A model generated the notes under the pieces. It searched no databases and was not told the origin of the DNA. It saw only the letters and a list, made by a program, of their open reading frames with translations. Both the position numbers and the translations under genes were made by a program. Below are positions 35,404 through 45,055 of a stretch of DNA of 64,000 bases, one piece after another. This DNA comes from Zeaxanthinibacter enoshimensis (GTDB taxonomy: Bacteria; Bacteroidota; Bacteroidia; Flavobacteriales; Flavobacteriaceae), in the NCBI RefSeq assembly GCF_004362865.1, contig NZ_SNYI01000001.1:186001-250000 (forward strand). The letters are read 5' to 3'. Position 1 is the first letter of the stretch, and every line of letters begins with the position of its first letter.

Positions 35404-35922
35404 ATGGATACACTATTACTGATCTTAGGATTCTTATTGATACTGGGTGGAATTGCCGGAAGTTTCCTGCCGGTATTACCGGGACCCCCGCTTGGATGGG
35501 TCGGGTTGCTGGTCTTGTCCCTGACCAAAGCCATTCCCGCAGACTGGTGGCTTCTCAGCATCACCGGTATCGTAGCCCTGGCTGTTTTTATTATCGATTA
35601 CGCTATCCCTGTAATGGGAACAAGGAGGTTCGGTGGCAGTCGGGCTGGAATGATAGGTACCACCATAGGATTGCTGGTATCCATTTTCTTTCCTGTCCTC
35701 GGTATTTTCGGTATCGTGATCTGGCCCTTTGCCGGTGCCTTGGTGGGAGAATTGTTAAACAAGGCCGACAGGAAAACTGCTTTTAAAGCCGCCTTCGGAT
35801 CGTTCCTGGGATTCCTTACCGGAACCTTTTTGAAATTTGTGGTGTGCGTGGTATTCCTCGGACTTTATATCTCCAAGGCATGGGAGCATCGAGAAGCCCT
35901 CTTCCCCTATTTCTTCAGTTGA
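35404..35922 (+). CDS. DUF456 membrane protein
   Basis: This 172-residue protein belongs to the DUF456 family. It is very hydrophobic, with about four to five membrane helices (residues near 3-22, 34-52, 53-68, 92-112 and 138-160) and the family blocks PVLPGPPLGWVGLLVL, IDYAIPVMGTRRFGGSR and GLLVSIFFPVLGIFGIVIWP. The glycine-rich helices suggest close packing. The function is unknown. It converges on the nitroreductase gene, whose stop lies ten bases away. The preceding 300 bases have no terminator that I can see. Confidence 0.9.
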   Translation: MDTLLLILGFLLILGGIAGSFLPVLPGPPLGWVGLLVLSLTKAIPADWWLLSITGIVALAVFIIDYAIPVMGTRRFGGSRAGMIGTTIGLLVSIFFPVLGIFGIVIWPFAGALVGELLNKADRKTAFKAAFGSFLGFLTGTFLKFVVCVVFLGLYISKAWEHREALFPYFFS

Positions 35923-35931
35923 CGATTAGTA

Positions 35932-36483
35932 TTACAGCCATACTACTTTTTCCGATAGAGGACCTCTCTCCCCTTCTTCCAGGTTTCCGTCATAATGGCC
36001 CATATAAAAGAATCCAAGACATTCCTCTCCCGGGTCCATGGGCAAGAATTCATCCATATACCTGATAAGTCCAGGGGAACTCCAGTAACATCCTATCCCC
36101 AGCTCTGTACAGGCCAGCCACATGTTCTGTACGGCCATGGCCGTGGCTGCTACCTCCTCCCAAACGGGCAGGCTTTCCTTAGGGTCTCGCTGCATACAAA
36201 TAGCGATTATCGCCGCAGCTTTCCGGGGGTTCTCCATTAGCTTGCGGATCTTTATCTTCTTTGGCCGGACTTCTGTGGCCACATATTTGTTGGAAAGAAA
36301 AATCCCGAGTTTTTCCAGGCTTTCTCCTGTCATCACTTTAAATCTCCAGGGTTCGGTCTTCTTGTGCGTAGGAGCCCAGTTAGCCGTTTCCAATATCTTT
36401 TCTATAGTCTCCCTGGCAATCGGCTTTCCGTTGTACTGGTCCGGGAAGACCGATCTCCTCTTCCTGATCAAATCAAATATCAT
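35932..36483 (-). CDS. Nitroreductase family flavoprotein
   Basis: This 183-residue FMN oxidoreductase begins MIFDLIRKRRSVFPDQYNG at ATG 36483. FMN-binding residues lie in the RKRRSVFP, ANWAPTHKKTEPWRF and AVQNMWLACTELGIGCYWSSP blocks. Such enzymes reduce nitro compounds or quinones with NAD(P)H; some act on flavin or iodotyrosine instead. The gene is 29 bases after the lysR gene on the same strand, so they form an operon. Whether the LysR protein controls this gene, the divergent hut operon or both is not known. An open frame to 36552 is not supported by family alignment. Confidence 0.9.
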   Translation of the reverse strand: MIFDLIRKRRSVFPDQYNGKPIARETIEKILETANWAPTHKKTEPWRFKVMTGESLEKLGIFLSNKYVATEVRPKKIKIRKLMENPRKAAAIIAICMQRDPKESLPVWEEVAATAMAVQNMWLACTELGIGCYWSSPGLIRYMDEFLPMDPGEECLGFFYMGHYDGNLEEGERGPLSEKVVWL

Positions 36484-36512
36484 ATACCTAGTTTTCACTG
36501 TCAAAAATACTA

Positions 36513-37412
36513 TTATTCCCTTGAATCCCCGGCCCACAATAAGTTCAGGCACTGCTCCAGTGCCTGGTTCCGGTTATCCTTTTTCCAGATGACATACAGC
36601 ACTGCTTTCTGAGCGATGTCTTTTAATTCTATGAATTTTACACCCATGTTGAAACCATGCTGCAGAGAAGTGGGGACGATAGAGATACCCAGCCCATTCT
36701 CTACCAGTTTAAAGATGGTCTGTGCGTGGACAGATTTATGGGATACCGTTGGACTAAACCCCTCCTGTTCACAAATACTCATTACAGTATCGTAATACAG
36801 CGGACTGTAATCCTGGGCAAAAAGAATAAAATTCTCATCAGAAAACTGCCCGATATTTTTAAAAGCCTCCGCCGAGCACCAGTGATCTTCAGGCAGTACC
36901 AGGGAGAACGAGTCTTCGAACACCGGCCGTATATCCAGACCTTCCGGCACCCTGGCAAGGCGAACAAATCCAATATCAAGCCGATCTTTAATTATGGCGT
37001 TCAGCTGCGCATTATTCGACAATTCCTCCAGGCTGGTCCTGATATCCGGGTATTGCTGCTGCAGGTTAACCAGTAAGTCAGGGATCACCTGCTGCATTGC
37101 CGACCCCAGGAAACCTATGCGGACTTCCCCCGAATGCCCCTCCCCGATCAGGCGTAATTGCCGGCTGGTCACCTCGATGTGGTTTAACAGGAATTCTACC
37201 TCCTCCTTCAGGTATTCCCCGGCCCTGGTCAGGCTCACCTTCTTCTTATTCCTGTCTAACAAGGAAGTACCCAATAACTCCTCCAGTTGCCGGATTTGCC
37301 TGCTAAGCCCGGGTTGCGAGATATACAGCTTTTCGGCCGCTTTCCGAAAGTGCAGCTCCTCCGCCACCATCAGGAAATATCGGAGATGTCGTAACTCCAA
37401 CTGATTACTCAT
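36513..37412 (-). CDS. LysR-family transcriptional regulator next to hut operon
   Basis: This 299-residue regulator has an N-terminal winged helix-turn-helix (LRYFLMVAEELHFRKAAEKL, ISQPGLSRQIRQLEE) and a C-terminal effector domain (GEVRIGFLGSAMQQVIPDLL, RLDIGFVRL, VENGLGISIVPTSLQHGF). The HFRKAAEKLYISQPGLSRQI form is close to the CatM/BenM/CynR branch. It is divergent from hutH with 79 bases between start codons, the usual place for a LysR-type activator. Dyads at 37412-37431 and 37431-37450 are candidate binding sites. No hutC repressor gene is in the cluster. Control of hut is inferred from layout only. Confidence 0.93.
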   Translation of the reverse strand: MSNQLELRHLRYFLMVAEELHFRKAAEKLYISQPGLSRQIRQLEELLGTSLLDRNKKKVSLTRAGEYLKEEVEFLLNHIEVTSRQLRLIGEGHSGEVRIGFLGSAMQQVIPDLLVNLQQQYPDIRTSLEELSNNAQLNAIIKDRLDIGFVRLARVPEGLDIRPVFEDSFSLVLPEDHWCSAEAFKNIGQFSDENFILFAQDYSPLYYDTVMSICEQEGFSPTVSHKSVHAQTIFKLVENGLGISIVPTSLQHGFNMGVKFIELKDIAQKAVLYVIWKKDNRNQALEQCLNLLWAGDSRE

Positions 37413-37450
37413 AGTTATTAACTGTTAACTATAATGATATTGGTAATTAT
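37412..37450. promoter_or_regulatory. Candidate LysR-type operator pair between lysR and hutH
   Basis: ATAAT (37431-37435) and ATTAT (37446-37450) form a dyad of the T-N11-A kind bound by LysR proteins. A second dyad, TAGTTA (37412-37417) with TAACTA (37426-37431), overlaps the LysR start codon and could serve autoregulation. The region is AT-rich and short, so chance matches are possible. Confidence 0.45.
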
Positions 37451-37491
37451 CAAACTTAATCAATAATTTTAACCTATCAAATCAAAAGGAA

Positions 37492-39072
37492 ATGGCGGAA
37501 AAACATAAAAATTTTAAATACGGGGAAGACCAGCTGAGTGCCGGTCTTGCTCTTTCTCTTGCAAGGGGACATATCTCCGGGAAACTGAGCCCGGCCACCC
37601 GGGAAAAGGTGCGCGAAAGTGCGCAGATCGTGGCGCGGATCGTGGAGAAAGGAGAACCCGTCTACGGCATCAATACAGGATTCGGCCCGCTTTGCACCAC
37701 CCGTATCTCCAGGGAAGAAACCCGGGTACTACAGACCAACATCCTGAAAAGTCACAGCGTAGGGGTCGGCAAACCAATTGAAAAGGAAATTGCCAAACTG
37801 ATGCTGGTACTTAAACTGCATTCCCTCGCAAAGGGATTTTCAGGGGTTGCTGAAGAAACCCTGGACAGGATACTTTGGCACCTGGAGAACGATGTTATTC
37901 CCCTGGTTCCGGAACAGGGCTCTGTAGGTGCGTCCGGTGACCTGGCACCACTCTCCCACCTGTTCCTTCCTCTCATAGGATTGGGGAAGGTATGGTATAA
38001 GAACGAGGTGATCTCCACAGGCGAATTGTTCAGGAAAAAAGGGCTCAACCCACTGGAACTGGGACCTAAAGAAGGTCTTGCCCTGATCAACGGAACCCAG
38101 TTCATCGCCGCCCATGCAGTAAAGGTCATAGCCCGGATGCAACGCTGTCTTTCCCAGGCTGATATTATCGGTGCCATGATGGTGGAAGGACTGCAGGGAT
38201 CTATCAAACCCTTTTATAAGGAATTACACCAGTTACGACCTTTTAAAGGCAATATACATGTAGCACACAGGATCACGGCCCTGCTCAAGGATTCAGAGAT
38301 CATGGAAGACCATATAGATTGTGACCGGGTACAGGATCCCTATTCCCTTCGTTGCATGCCCCAGGTGCACGGCGCTTCAAGAGCAGCCTGGCTGCACCTG
38401 AAAGAGTTACTGGAAACTGAACTTAACGCGGTAACAGACAACCCTGTTATCATCGATGAAGAACTGACCATCAGCGGGGGTAATTTTCACGGGCAGCCCC
38501 TGGCGATGGCCCTTGATTATGCCTGTCTTGCGGCCTCGGAGATCGGGAATATTTCGGACAGGCGCACCTATCTGGCCCTGGAGGGGAACAGCCCCGGGGT
38601 ACCCAAATTACTGATGAAAGAGACCGGTATAAATTCGGGTTATATGATACTTCAGTATACCACGGCAGCACTTGCCAGTGAGAACAAAGGCCTGTGCTTC
38701 CCCTCCAGCGCGGACAGTATCCCTACCTCCCTGGGGCAGGAAGACCATGTGAGCATGGGGTCTATCAGCGGGCGAAAAGCTTTACAGGTCATCGGGAATG
38801 TAGAGAAGATCCTGGCTATAGAACTGCTGACCGCCGCCCAGGCTTTCGAATTCAGGAAGCCCCTGAAATCGGGAAAACTGTTAGACGAGGTTCACCAGGC
38901 CTTGCGTAAAAAAGTTCCTTTCGCGGAGAAAGACCGGGTCTTTGCCGAAGACATTGAGAAAGGAATACAGATGATACGCGAAGGCAGCCTGCTGCAGTTG
39001 GTCCGGAATGCTGCCGAGAAAGAAAATTTATCGATAGAGTCCCCTTATTCGGCTGAATTTGAGGTATTTTAA
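37492..39072 (+). CDS. hutH: Histidine ammonia-lyase
   Basis: This 526-residue enzyme deaminates histidine to urocanate. The self-forming MIO cofactor comes from A147-S148-G149 in GSVGASGDLAPLSHL, with a catalytic tyrosine in EPVYGINTGFGPL near residue 58. Other family blocks are INGTQFIAAHAVK, RVQDPYSLRCMPQVHG and NGxxD-type NAVTDNPVI. Its length is slightly above the common 500-510. It is the first gene of the hut operon (H-I-U-G) and is preceded by AAAGGA a few bases from the ATG. The gap to hutI is 44 bases. Confidence 0.96.
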   Translation: MAEKHKNFKYGEDQLSAGLALSLARGHISGKLSPATREKVRESAQIVARIVEKGEPVYGINTGFGPLCTTRISREETRVLQTNILKSHSVGVGKPIEKEIAKLMLVLKLHSLAKGFSGVAEETLDRILWHLENDVIPLVPEQGSVGASGDLAPLSHLFLPLIGLGKVWYKNEVISTGELFRKKGLNPLELGPKEGLALINGTQFIAAHAVKVIARMQRCLSQADIIGAMMVEGLQGSIKPFYKELHQLRPFKGNIHVAHRITALLKDSEIMEDHIDCDRVQDPYSLRCMPQVHGASRAAWLHLKELLETELNAVTDNPVIIDEELTISGGNFHGQPLAMALDYACLAASEIGNISDRRTYLALEGNSPGVPKLLMKETGINSGYMILQYTTAALASENKGLCFPSSADSIPTSLGQEDHVSMGSISGRKALQVIGNVEKILAIELLTAAQAFEFRKPLKSGKLLDEVHQALRKKVPFAEKDRVFAEDIEKGIQMIREGSLLQLVRNAAEKENLSIESPYSAEFEVF

Positions 39073-39116
39073 CAGTAGTAATCCCTGCTACAGAATTTAT
39101 AACCAGAAATAGGCAA

Positions 39117-40370
39117 ATGAAATTAATAGGTCCGTTCAGGCAAATAATTACCATGGCAAACCTCCCCCTGAAAGGGGCGCTGAAGGATGAGCAGCTGGAA
39201 ATTCATCATGACGGTGGCATCTTAGTTGATCAAGGAAAGATCCACCGGGTTGATTCCTACGATAGCTTGCATCAGCTCGCCAGAAAGGAGGATTACGAAA
39301 TGCAGGTCCTGGAGGGGGACCACGTATGTATTCCCGGGCTGGTGGATTCGCACACCCATATTTGTTTTGGCGGCAGCCGGGCCAGGGATTATGCTTTCCG
39401 CAACGCGGGGAAGACGTACCTCGAGATCGCCAAAGCCGGAGGGGGGATCTGGGACACGGTAACCCAGACCAGGAATTCCAGCGAAGCATTGTTGACCGAC
39501 TTAGTCCGGGAAAGAGCGAATATCCTCCTGGCTAACGGGGTGACCACCATTGAAGTAAAGAGTGGTTACGGTTTAACGGTGGAAGAAGAGCTCAAAATGC
39601 TGAGAGCGATCAAAAAAGCGGGTACCGAAACAGTTTCTGAACTTATACCTACCTGCCTGGCAGCACACATGCTGCCCCGCGATTATGATAAGGATGCAGA
39701 AAGCTACCTGCAATTGATGACAAGGGAATTATTCCCCAGGATCATAGAAGAAGGCCTGGCATCCCGGGTAGATGCTTTCGTAGAAGAAAGTGCTTTTAGT
39801 CCCGAACAGATCCTTCCTTATTTAATGTCCGCGAAGGAAATGGGATTTTCAATCACTGTGCATGCCGACCAGTTCTCGGTTGGCGGCAGCCAGGTTGCTA
39901 TAGACTGCGGGGCTGTGAGCGCAGACCACCTGGAAGCGAGTACAGGGGAAGAAGTAAAGAAGCTCGCTGCAAGTGACGTTATCGCAACTGCATTGCCCGG
40001 GGCTACCCTGGGACTTGGCTGCGGTTTCACTCCCGCCAGGCAATTACTGGATGCAGGAGCTGCTGTGGCAATTGCGAGCGACTGGAACCCTGGCTCTGCC
40101 CCGATGGGGAACTTGCTGACCCAGGCGGCAATCCTCGGCGCCTTCGAAAAACTGACCAATGCCGAGGTATTGGCGGGAATTACCTACAGGGCTGCAGCTG
40201 CGCTCGAAGTACCTGACAGGGGTTTGATACAAACCGGGAAACGAGCTGACCTGACCGCCTACCCAACAGACAATTACCAGGATATTCTCTATAAGCAAGG
40301 GAGCCTTACCCCTTCCCTGGTATGGAAAGACGGGGAATTATCATTTGATTCAAAAAAAGATTACGCATGA
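39117..40370 (+). CDS. hutI: Imidazolonepropionase
   Basis: This 417-residue amidohydrolase opens the imidazolone ring, the third step of histidine breakdown. The metal-binding HxH is in GLVDSHTHICFGGSRARDY. Other blocks are GGGIWDTVTQTR, VTTIEVKSGYGL, CLAAHMLPRDYD, ITVHADQFSVGG (metal His) and IASDWNPGSAPMGNL (metal Asp). It overlaps hutU by four bases at an ATGA junction. The N-terminus KLIGPFRQIITMANLPLKGAL fits the usual start of this family in Bacteroidota. Confidence 0.95.
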   Translation: MKLIGPFRQIITMANLPLKGALKDEQLEIHHDGGILVDQGKIHRVDSYDSLHQLARKEDYEMQVLEGDHVCIPGLVDSHTHICFGGSRARDYAFRNAGKTYLEIAKAGGGIWDTVTQTRNSSEALLTDLVRERANILLANGVTTIEVKSGYGLTVEEELKMLRAIKKAGTETVSELIPTCLAAHMLPRDYDKDAESYLQLMTRELFPRIIEEGLASRVDAFVEESAFSPEQILPYLMSAKEMGFSITVHADQFSVGGSQVAIDCGAVSADHLEASTGEEVKKLAASDVIATALPGATLGLGCGFTPARQLLDAGAAVAIASDWNPGSAPMGNLLTQAAILGAFEKLTNAEVLAGITYRAAAALEVPDRGLIQTGKRADLTAYPTDNYQDILYKQGSLTPSLVWKDGELSFDSKKDYA

Positions 40371-42385
40371 CAACGACAACCACATCCAACTTCGGGCAAC
40401 TCATCATCCAGGGAATCCCTGAACAATTGCCGCCTCCGCGGACCCCGGATATAAAAGTCTCCCATGCCCCAAAACGAAAAGATATCCTTTCTAAAGAGGA
40501 AAAAAGACTGGCTGTTCGCAATGCACTACGGTATTTTCCAGAAGATTGGCACCGGGAGCTGGCTACGGAATTCGCGGAGGAACTCAATTCCTATGGCCGC
40601 ATATATATGTACCGTTTTATGCCGGAATACAGTATGTATGCCCGCCCGATAGCAGATTACCCGGCTAAAACCCCTCAGGCAGCAGCCATTATGCTGATGA
40701 TCCAGAACAACCTGGATCCAAAAGTGGCCCAGCACCCCCAGGAACTGATCACCTATGGCGGTAATGGAGCCGTATTCCAGAACTGGGCCCAGTATTTACT
40801 TACTATGCAGTACCTCTCCCAGATGACAGAGGAACAGACCCTTCATATTTATTCCGGGCACCCGATGGGACTATTCCCTTCTTCGAAGAATGCCCCCCGG
40901 GTTGTGGTAACGAACGGGATGATGATCCCCAATTACTCATCCCCGGACGATTGGGAACGTTTTAATGCACTTGGGGTCACCCAGTACGGTCAGATGACCG
41001 CGGGGTCTTACATGTATATCGGGCCCCAGGGCATTGTTCATGGTACCACCATCACCGTAATGAATGCTTTCAGGAAAGTCCTCCGGAATGGTGAATCTCC
41101 GGCCGGAAAAGTCTTCCTGACCTCCGGCCTGGGTGGTATGAGTGGGGCGCAACCCAAGGCCGGGAACATTGCCGGCTGTATCACGGTATGCGCAGAAGTT
41201 AACCCTGCCGCCGCCCATAAAAGGCACGAGCAGGGCTGGGTAGATGAACTGCTCACAGACCTGAACACTCTTGTAAAAAGAACCAGGGAAGCCATTGCCG
41301 GCAAGGAAGTGGTATCACTCGCTTTTATTGGAAATATTGTCGAGGTATGGGAACGTTTTGACCAGGAGGATATTTTTGTTCACCTGGGGTCTGACCAGAC
41401 CTCGTTACACAATCCCTGGGCCGGGGGATATTATCCCGCCGGTCTCAGTTTCGAAGAGTCGAATACCCTGTTGAGAGAATCTCCGGAGCTTTTTAAGACC
41501 AAAGTACAGGAGTCGCTGCGCAGGCAGGTTACTGCCATTAATAACCACACTGCAAAAGGCACATATTTCTTTGATTACGGGAATGCATTTCTCCTGGAAG
41601 CTTCCCGCGCAGGTGCCGCCATCATGAATGAAGACGATAACGATTTCAGGTACCCGTCCTACGTACAGGACATCCTTGGTCCCATGTGTTTTGATTATGG
41701 CTTTGGTCCTTTCAGATGGGTTTGTACCTCAGGCAAACCTGAAGATCTAAAACGCTCAGATGCCATAGCCCTGCAGGTTATGCGCGATATACAGAAAGAG
41801 GCGCCCGATGAGATCAGCCAGCAGATGCAGGATAATATCCGGTGGATAGAAGAAGCCGAAAACAACAAGCTTGTTGTAGGATCCCAGGCCCGGATACTTT
41901 ACGCTGATGCGGAAGGCAGGGCCGCCATCGCCCAGGCATTCAACGAGGCTGTGAAAAGTGGAGACCTGACTGCACCGGTGGTGCTTGGCAGGGATCACCA
42001 CGATGTAAGCGGAACAGATTCCCCCTACAGGGAGACCAGCAACATTTACGATGGCAGCAGGTTTACTGCTGATATGGCCATCCATAACGTGATCGGGGAT
42101 AGTTTCCGGGGTGCTACCTGGGTCTCGATCCACAATGGTGGCGGAGTCGGTTGGGGCGAAGTGATCAACGGAGGCTTTGGGATGGTCCTTGATGGATCAG
42201 CCGAGGCATCAGAACGATTACAAAGCATGCTCTTTTACGATGTAAATAATGGGATCGCCCGGAGAAGCTGGGCACGCAATAAAGGTGCTTTATTTGCGAT
42301 CAGGAGAGAAATGGAACGCAGTCCCGCGTTAACGGTCACCGTTCCCAAGATTGTCGATGACGATATTTTAAATAACCTTTTTTAA
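40367..42385 (+). CDS. hutU: Urocanate hydratase
   Basis: This 672-residue NAD-dependent enzyme converts urocanate to imidazolonepropionate. Recognisable blocks are TYGGNGAVFQNWAQYLL, HPMGLFPSS, GLGGMSGAQPKAG (NAD binding), QTSLHNPWAGGYYP, YGFGPFRWVCTSGKPEDL with the active-site cysteine, and HNGGGVGWGEVINGGFGMV. It is longer than the roughly 555-residue enzymes of proteobacteria: this is the longer form common in Bacteroidota. The gene starts four bases inside hutI and ends 12 bases before hutG. Confidence 0.96.
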   Translation: MTTTTTSNFGQLIIQGIPEQLPPPRTPDIKVSHAPKRKDILSKEEKRLAVRNALRYFPEDWHRELATEFAEELNSYGRIYMYRFMPEYSMYARPIADYPAKTPQAAAIMLMIQNNLDPKVAQHPQELITYGGNGAVFQNWAQYLLTMQYLSQMTEEQTLHIYSGHPMGLFPSSKNAPRVVVTNGMMIPNYSSPDDWERFNALGVTQYGQMTAGSYMYIGPQGIVHGTTITVMNAFRKVLRNGESPAGKVFLTSGLGGMSGAQPKAGNIAGCITVCAEVNPAAAHKRHEQGWVDELLTDLNTLVKRTREAIAGKEVVSLAFIGNIVEVWERFDQEDIFVHLGSDQTSLHNPWAGGYYPAGLSFEESNTLLRESPELFKTKVQESLRRQVTAINNHTAKGTYFFDYGNAFLLEASRAGAAIMNEDDNDFRYPSYVQDILGPMCFDYGFGPFRWVCTSGKPEDLKRSDAIALQVMRDIQKEAPDEISQQMQDNIRWIEEAENNKLVVGSQARILYADAEGRAAIAQAFNEAVKSGDLTAPVVLGRDHHDVSGTDSPYRETSNIYDGSRFTADMAIHNVIGDSFRGATWVSIHNGGGVGWGEVINGGFGMVLDGSAEASERLQSMLFYDVNNGIARRSWARNKGALFAIRREMERSPALTVTVPKIVDDDILNNLF

Positions 42386-42397
42386 TCTATAAGACCC

Positions 42398-43363
42398 ATG
42401 GCGATTTACACATTGGCCAGGACCGAACTCTGGCAGGGACGCAGCTCCGAAGAAAAACTTTACTTACATGAAAAGGTTAAATTCGCGGACCTTGAATCGC
42501 CGGAACTGCAATTACAGGAAAAGACCGTTGCAATCCTGGGTTATGCATGCGATGCCGGGGTCTCCCGGAACAATGGCAGGCCCGGTGCGGTGGATGGTCC
42601 TGATGCTTTCAGGAAGCAGTTCTCAAAACTTCCCAACCACCTGCATTATAATGCCGGACTTGTAGACGCCGGGAACGTGGAATGCAAGGATGAGGATGTG
42701 GAAGAAACCCAGGAGCTGCTCGCGGATAAAATAGTTCTGTTGCTGCGGAAAAGAGTCTTCCCCGTAGTGATAGGGGGTGGGCATGATGTGGCCTACGGGC
42801 ATTTTAAGGGACTGCTGGGCTATACAGGAAAAAGGAAAACGATCGGGATCATAAACCTGGATGCTCACCTGGACCTGCGTTCCAATGAACATGGGAATCA
42901 TTCAGGAAGCCCGTTCTACCAGATCGGTATGGAAAGCAAGGCACAGAATTTCCCTTTCAAATACATGTGTATGGGGGTAAGAAGCGACTCCAATGACCGT
43001 TCCCTCTTCAAAACTGCAACCTCCCTGGGCGTAGAGATCATTCCAAGAGAAGTCTTTGCCATTCACCGCCGGGAGGTGGTGATCAGCCAGCTTCAGAAAT
43101 TCATCACCAATACAGATTATGTCTACCTGACCATAGATCTGGACGGATTCTCTTCTGCTTTTGCCCCGGGGGTAAGCGCAGCTTCTCCCGTTGGGTTTTC
43201 CCATGATATTGTTATGGAGGTACTGAAGGTCATCATCAGTTCAGGGAAATTACTGAGTATGGACATAGCCGAGCTTAACCCAGCCTATGACGTGGACCAG
43301 CAGACCGCCAAACTGGCGGCCACCCTGGTTCATCGTACGATCCACAGCCTCCCCTTAAGGTAG
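42398..43363 (+). CDS. hutG: Formimidoylglutamase
   Basis: This 321-residue ureohydrolase splits formimidoylglutamate into glutamate and formamide, ending the pathway. The two-manganese site is visible in GGGHDVAYGHFKG (His), INLDAHLDLRSNEHGNHSGS (Asp-x-His-x-Asp) and TIDLDGFSSAFAPGVSAASP (Asp-x-Asp). With this enzyme the pathway is the three-enzyme-plus-hydrolase type and does not need HutF. Its last nine bases overlap the 3' end of the convergent hmgA gene, so the two transcripts collide. Confidence 0.95.
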   Translation: MAIYTLARTELWQGRSSEEKLYLHEKVKFADLESPELQLQEKTVAILGYACDAGVSRNNGRPGAVDGPDAFRKQFSKLPNHLHYNAGLVDAGNVECKDEDVEETQELLADKIVLLLRKRVFPVVIGGGHDVAYGHFKGLLGYTGKRKTIGIINLDAHLDLRSNEHGNHSGSPFYQIGMESKAQNFPFKYMCMGVRSDSNDRSLFKTATSLGVEIIPREVFAIHRREVVISQLQKFITNTDYVYLTIDLDGFSSAFAPGVSAASPVGFSHDIVMEVLKVIISSGKLLSMDIAELNPAYDVDQQTAKLAATLVHRTIHSLPLR

Positions 43364-44512
43364 CCAGGATTTATAGTAATCTCCATTGTCAATTTCTAAG
43401 GCAGCCTGCGTCACCTGTAATGGTTTAAAGGTGTCTATCATGACCGCGAGCTCCTCGGTTCCTTTTTTACCGATACTGGCCTCGTATGTTCCCGGGTGCG
43501 GACCATGGGGTATTCCTGCAGGATGCAGGGAAATATACCCCTTATCGATTCCCTTCCTGCTCATAAAGTCACCATCTACGTAATAGAGTACCTCATCGGA
43601 GTCTATATTGGAATGGTTATAAGGGGCAGGTATGGATTCCGGGTGGTAATCATATAGTCTAGGCACAAAGGAACAAACCACGAAGGCACTGGTCTCGAAA
43701 GTCTGGTGTACCGGTGGCGGTTGGTGTACTCTCCCGGTTATGGGTTCAAAATCATGTATGGAAAAGGCGTAGGGAAAATTATAGCCATCCCAGCCTACCA
43801 CATCAAAGGGATGTGTGGCATATACCAGTTCATGAAGTTCCCCTTGTTTTTTGATCTTCATTACAAAGTCCCCTTTTTCATCGTGTGCCTTCAGGTTCCT
43901 GGGTAATTTAAAATCACGTTCACAGAACGGTGAGTGCTCCAGGTGTTGCCCAAACCAGTTACGATAACGTTTTGGGGTATATATGGGGTGGTAGGATTCT
44001 GTTATCAACAGGCGGTTATCTTCCGTATCAAACTCGATCTGGTAGATCATCCCCCGGGGAATAAGGACGTAGTCACCATATTCAAAAGGAATTTCCCCCA
44101 TTAAGGTCTTCAGGGTTCCGCTGCCCTCATGGATAAACAGTAATTCATCTGCATCCGCGTTCTTATAGAAATAATCCGTCATGGATTTTCGTGGAGCCGC
44201 GAGGCCGATATGAACATCAGAATTGAATAACACGGTGGTACGACTGTCCAGGAAATCGTCCTGGGGTTTCACCTGGTACCCTTTCAGTAATCTTGATTTT
44301 ATATTGTGAGCTACGGCAGCCTTAGGTCTCATATCCTTACTCTCCCGGACCTCCTTTACCTGTGTGGGCCTGTGAAGATGATATAATAAGGAAGACATCC
44401 CGTCAAAACCGATGGTTCCGAACAATTGCTCGTAATGCAGGCTGCCATCCGGCTTTTTAAATTGAGTGTGCCTTTTATGCGGGATCTTACCCAGTTTATG
44501 ATAAAGTGGCAT
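43355..44512 (-). CDS. hmgA: Homogentisate 1,2-dioxygenase
   Basis: This 385-residue non-haem iron enzyme opens the ring of homogentisate in tyrosine and phenylalanine catabolism. It has two cupin lobes. The iron ligands appear in the PYNHSNIDSDEVLYYVDGD block (His and Glu) and the HPAGIPHGPHPGTYE block (His). The N-terminus MPLYHKLGKIPHKRHTQF is the form seen in Bacteroidota. It is convergent with hutG with a nine-base overlap and has no partner genes in the window, so the rest of the homogentisate pathway must lie elsewhere. Confidence 0.93.
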   Translation of the reverse strand: MPLYHKLGKIPHKRHTQFKKPDGSLHYEQLFGTIGFDGMSSLLYHLHRPTQVKEVRESKDMRPKAAVAHNIKSRLLKGYQVKPQDDFLDSRTTVLFNSDVHIGLAAPRKSMTDYFYKNADADELLFIHEGSGTLKTLMGEIPFEYGDYVLIPRGMIYQIEFDTEDNRLLITESYHPIYTPKRYRNWFGQHLEHSPFCERDFKLPRNLKAHDEKGDFVMKIKKQGELHELVYATHPFDVVGWDGYNFPYAFSIHDFEPITGRVHQPPPVHQTFETSAFVVCSFVPRLYDYHPESIPAPYNHSNIDSDEVLYYVDGDFMSRKGIDKGYISLHPAGIPHGPHPGTYEASIGKKGTEELAVMIDTFKPLQVTQAALEIDNGDYYKSWLP

Positions 44513-44755
44513 AGTTTAAATTTTACAGTTCAGTATACCTGCAGTCAAACCTGATTAAGCAATCGATTTCGTTCGTATCCTGCAGGGGCTTAAAATTACG
44601 ATTTTTATAAATCTTAATGAAATGGAACCTAAGGGGAAACTTGCTAATAATTTGTCCAGGCAGGGCTGTTTGGAATGCATCAATTTTTACGGCATTCGCA
44701 CAAGGGATAGTACTTATTTAAACGTAAGTTAAGCATTGTATAAAATGAACTGAAC

Positions 44756-45037
44756 ATGGAAAAGAATAAAGAGAATAAAAAAGCCGACTACAATCCAGAA
44801 GTGACCCAGGAAGACCTGGATGCACTTGGAAAAAAAGGTCTCAGCATGGACGCCCGGGATGACCGCAAACTGCAGCAACGGGAAAACAAAGTAGACTTTA
44901 CAGGGAAAGACCTCGATGTTCCTAAAGGGAATCAGACAATCCTGGACAATAATAACAAAGTCCGGGACGAAGAGAATAAATTTTACAGCCAGGGCGGTGA
45001 AAGGAAGAACAACCTGGAAGAACGAAAAGACAGTTAA
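44756..45037 (+). CDS. Small, highly charged hydrophilic protein, 93 aa
   Basis: This protein is almost wholly made of Lys, Glu, Asp, Asn, Gln and Arg (MEKNKENKKADYNPEVTQED, MDARDDRKLQQRENKVDF) with no hydrophobic core, so it should be disordered. The motif DLDALGKKGLSMDARDDRKL is the most ordered-looking part. I do not recognise a named family. A second small hydrophilic protein follows after 18 bases and a strong terminator ends both, so they form a two-gene operon. Such proteins are often stress-linked (desiccation or osmotic), but that is inference from composition. Confidence 0.72.
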   Translation: MEKNKENKKADYNPEVTQEDLDALGKKGLSMDARDDRKLQQRENKVDFTGKDLDVPKGNQTILDNNNKVRDEENKFYSQGGERKNNLEERKDS

Positions 45038-45055
45038 AATTAAATCGCAGAAATT

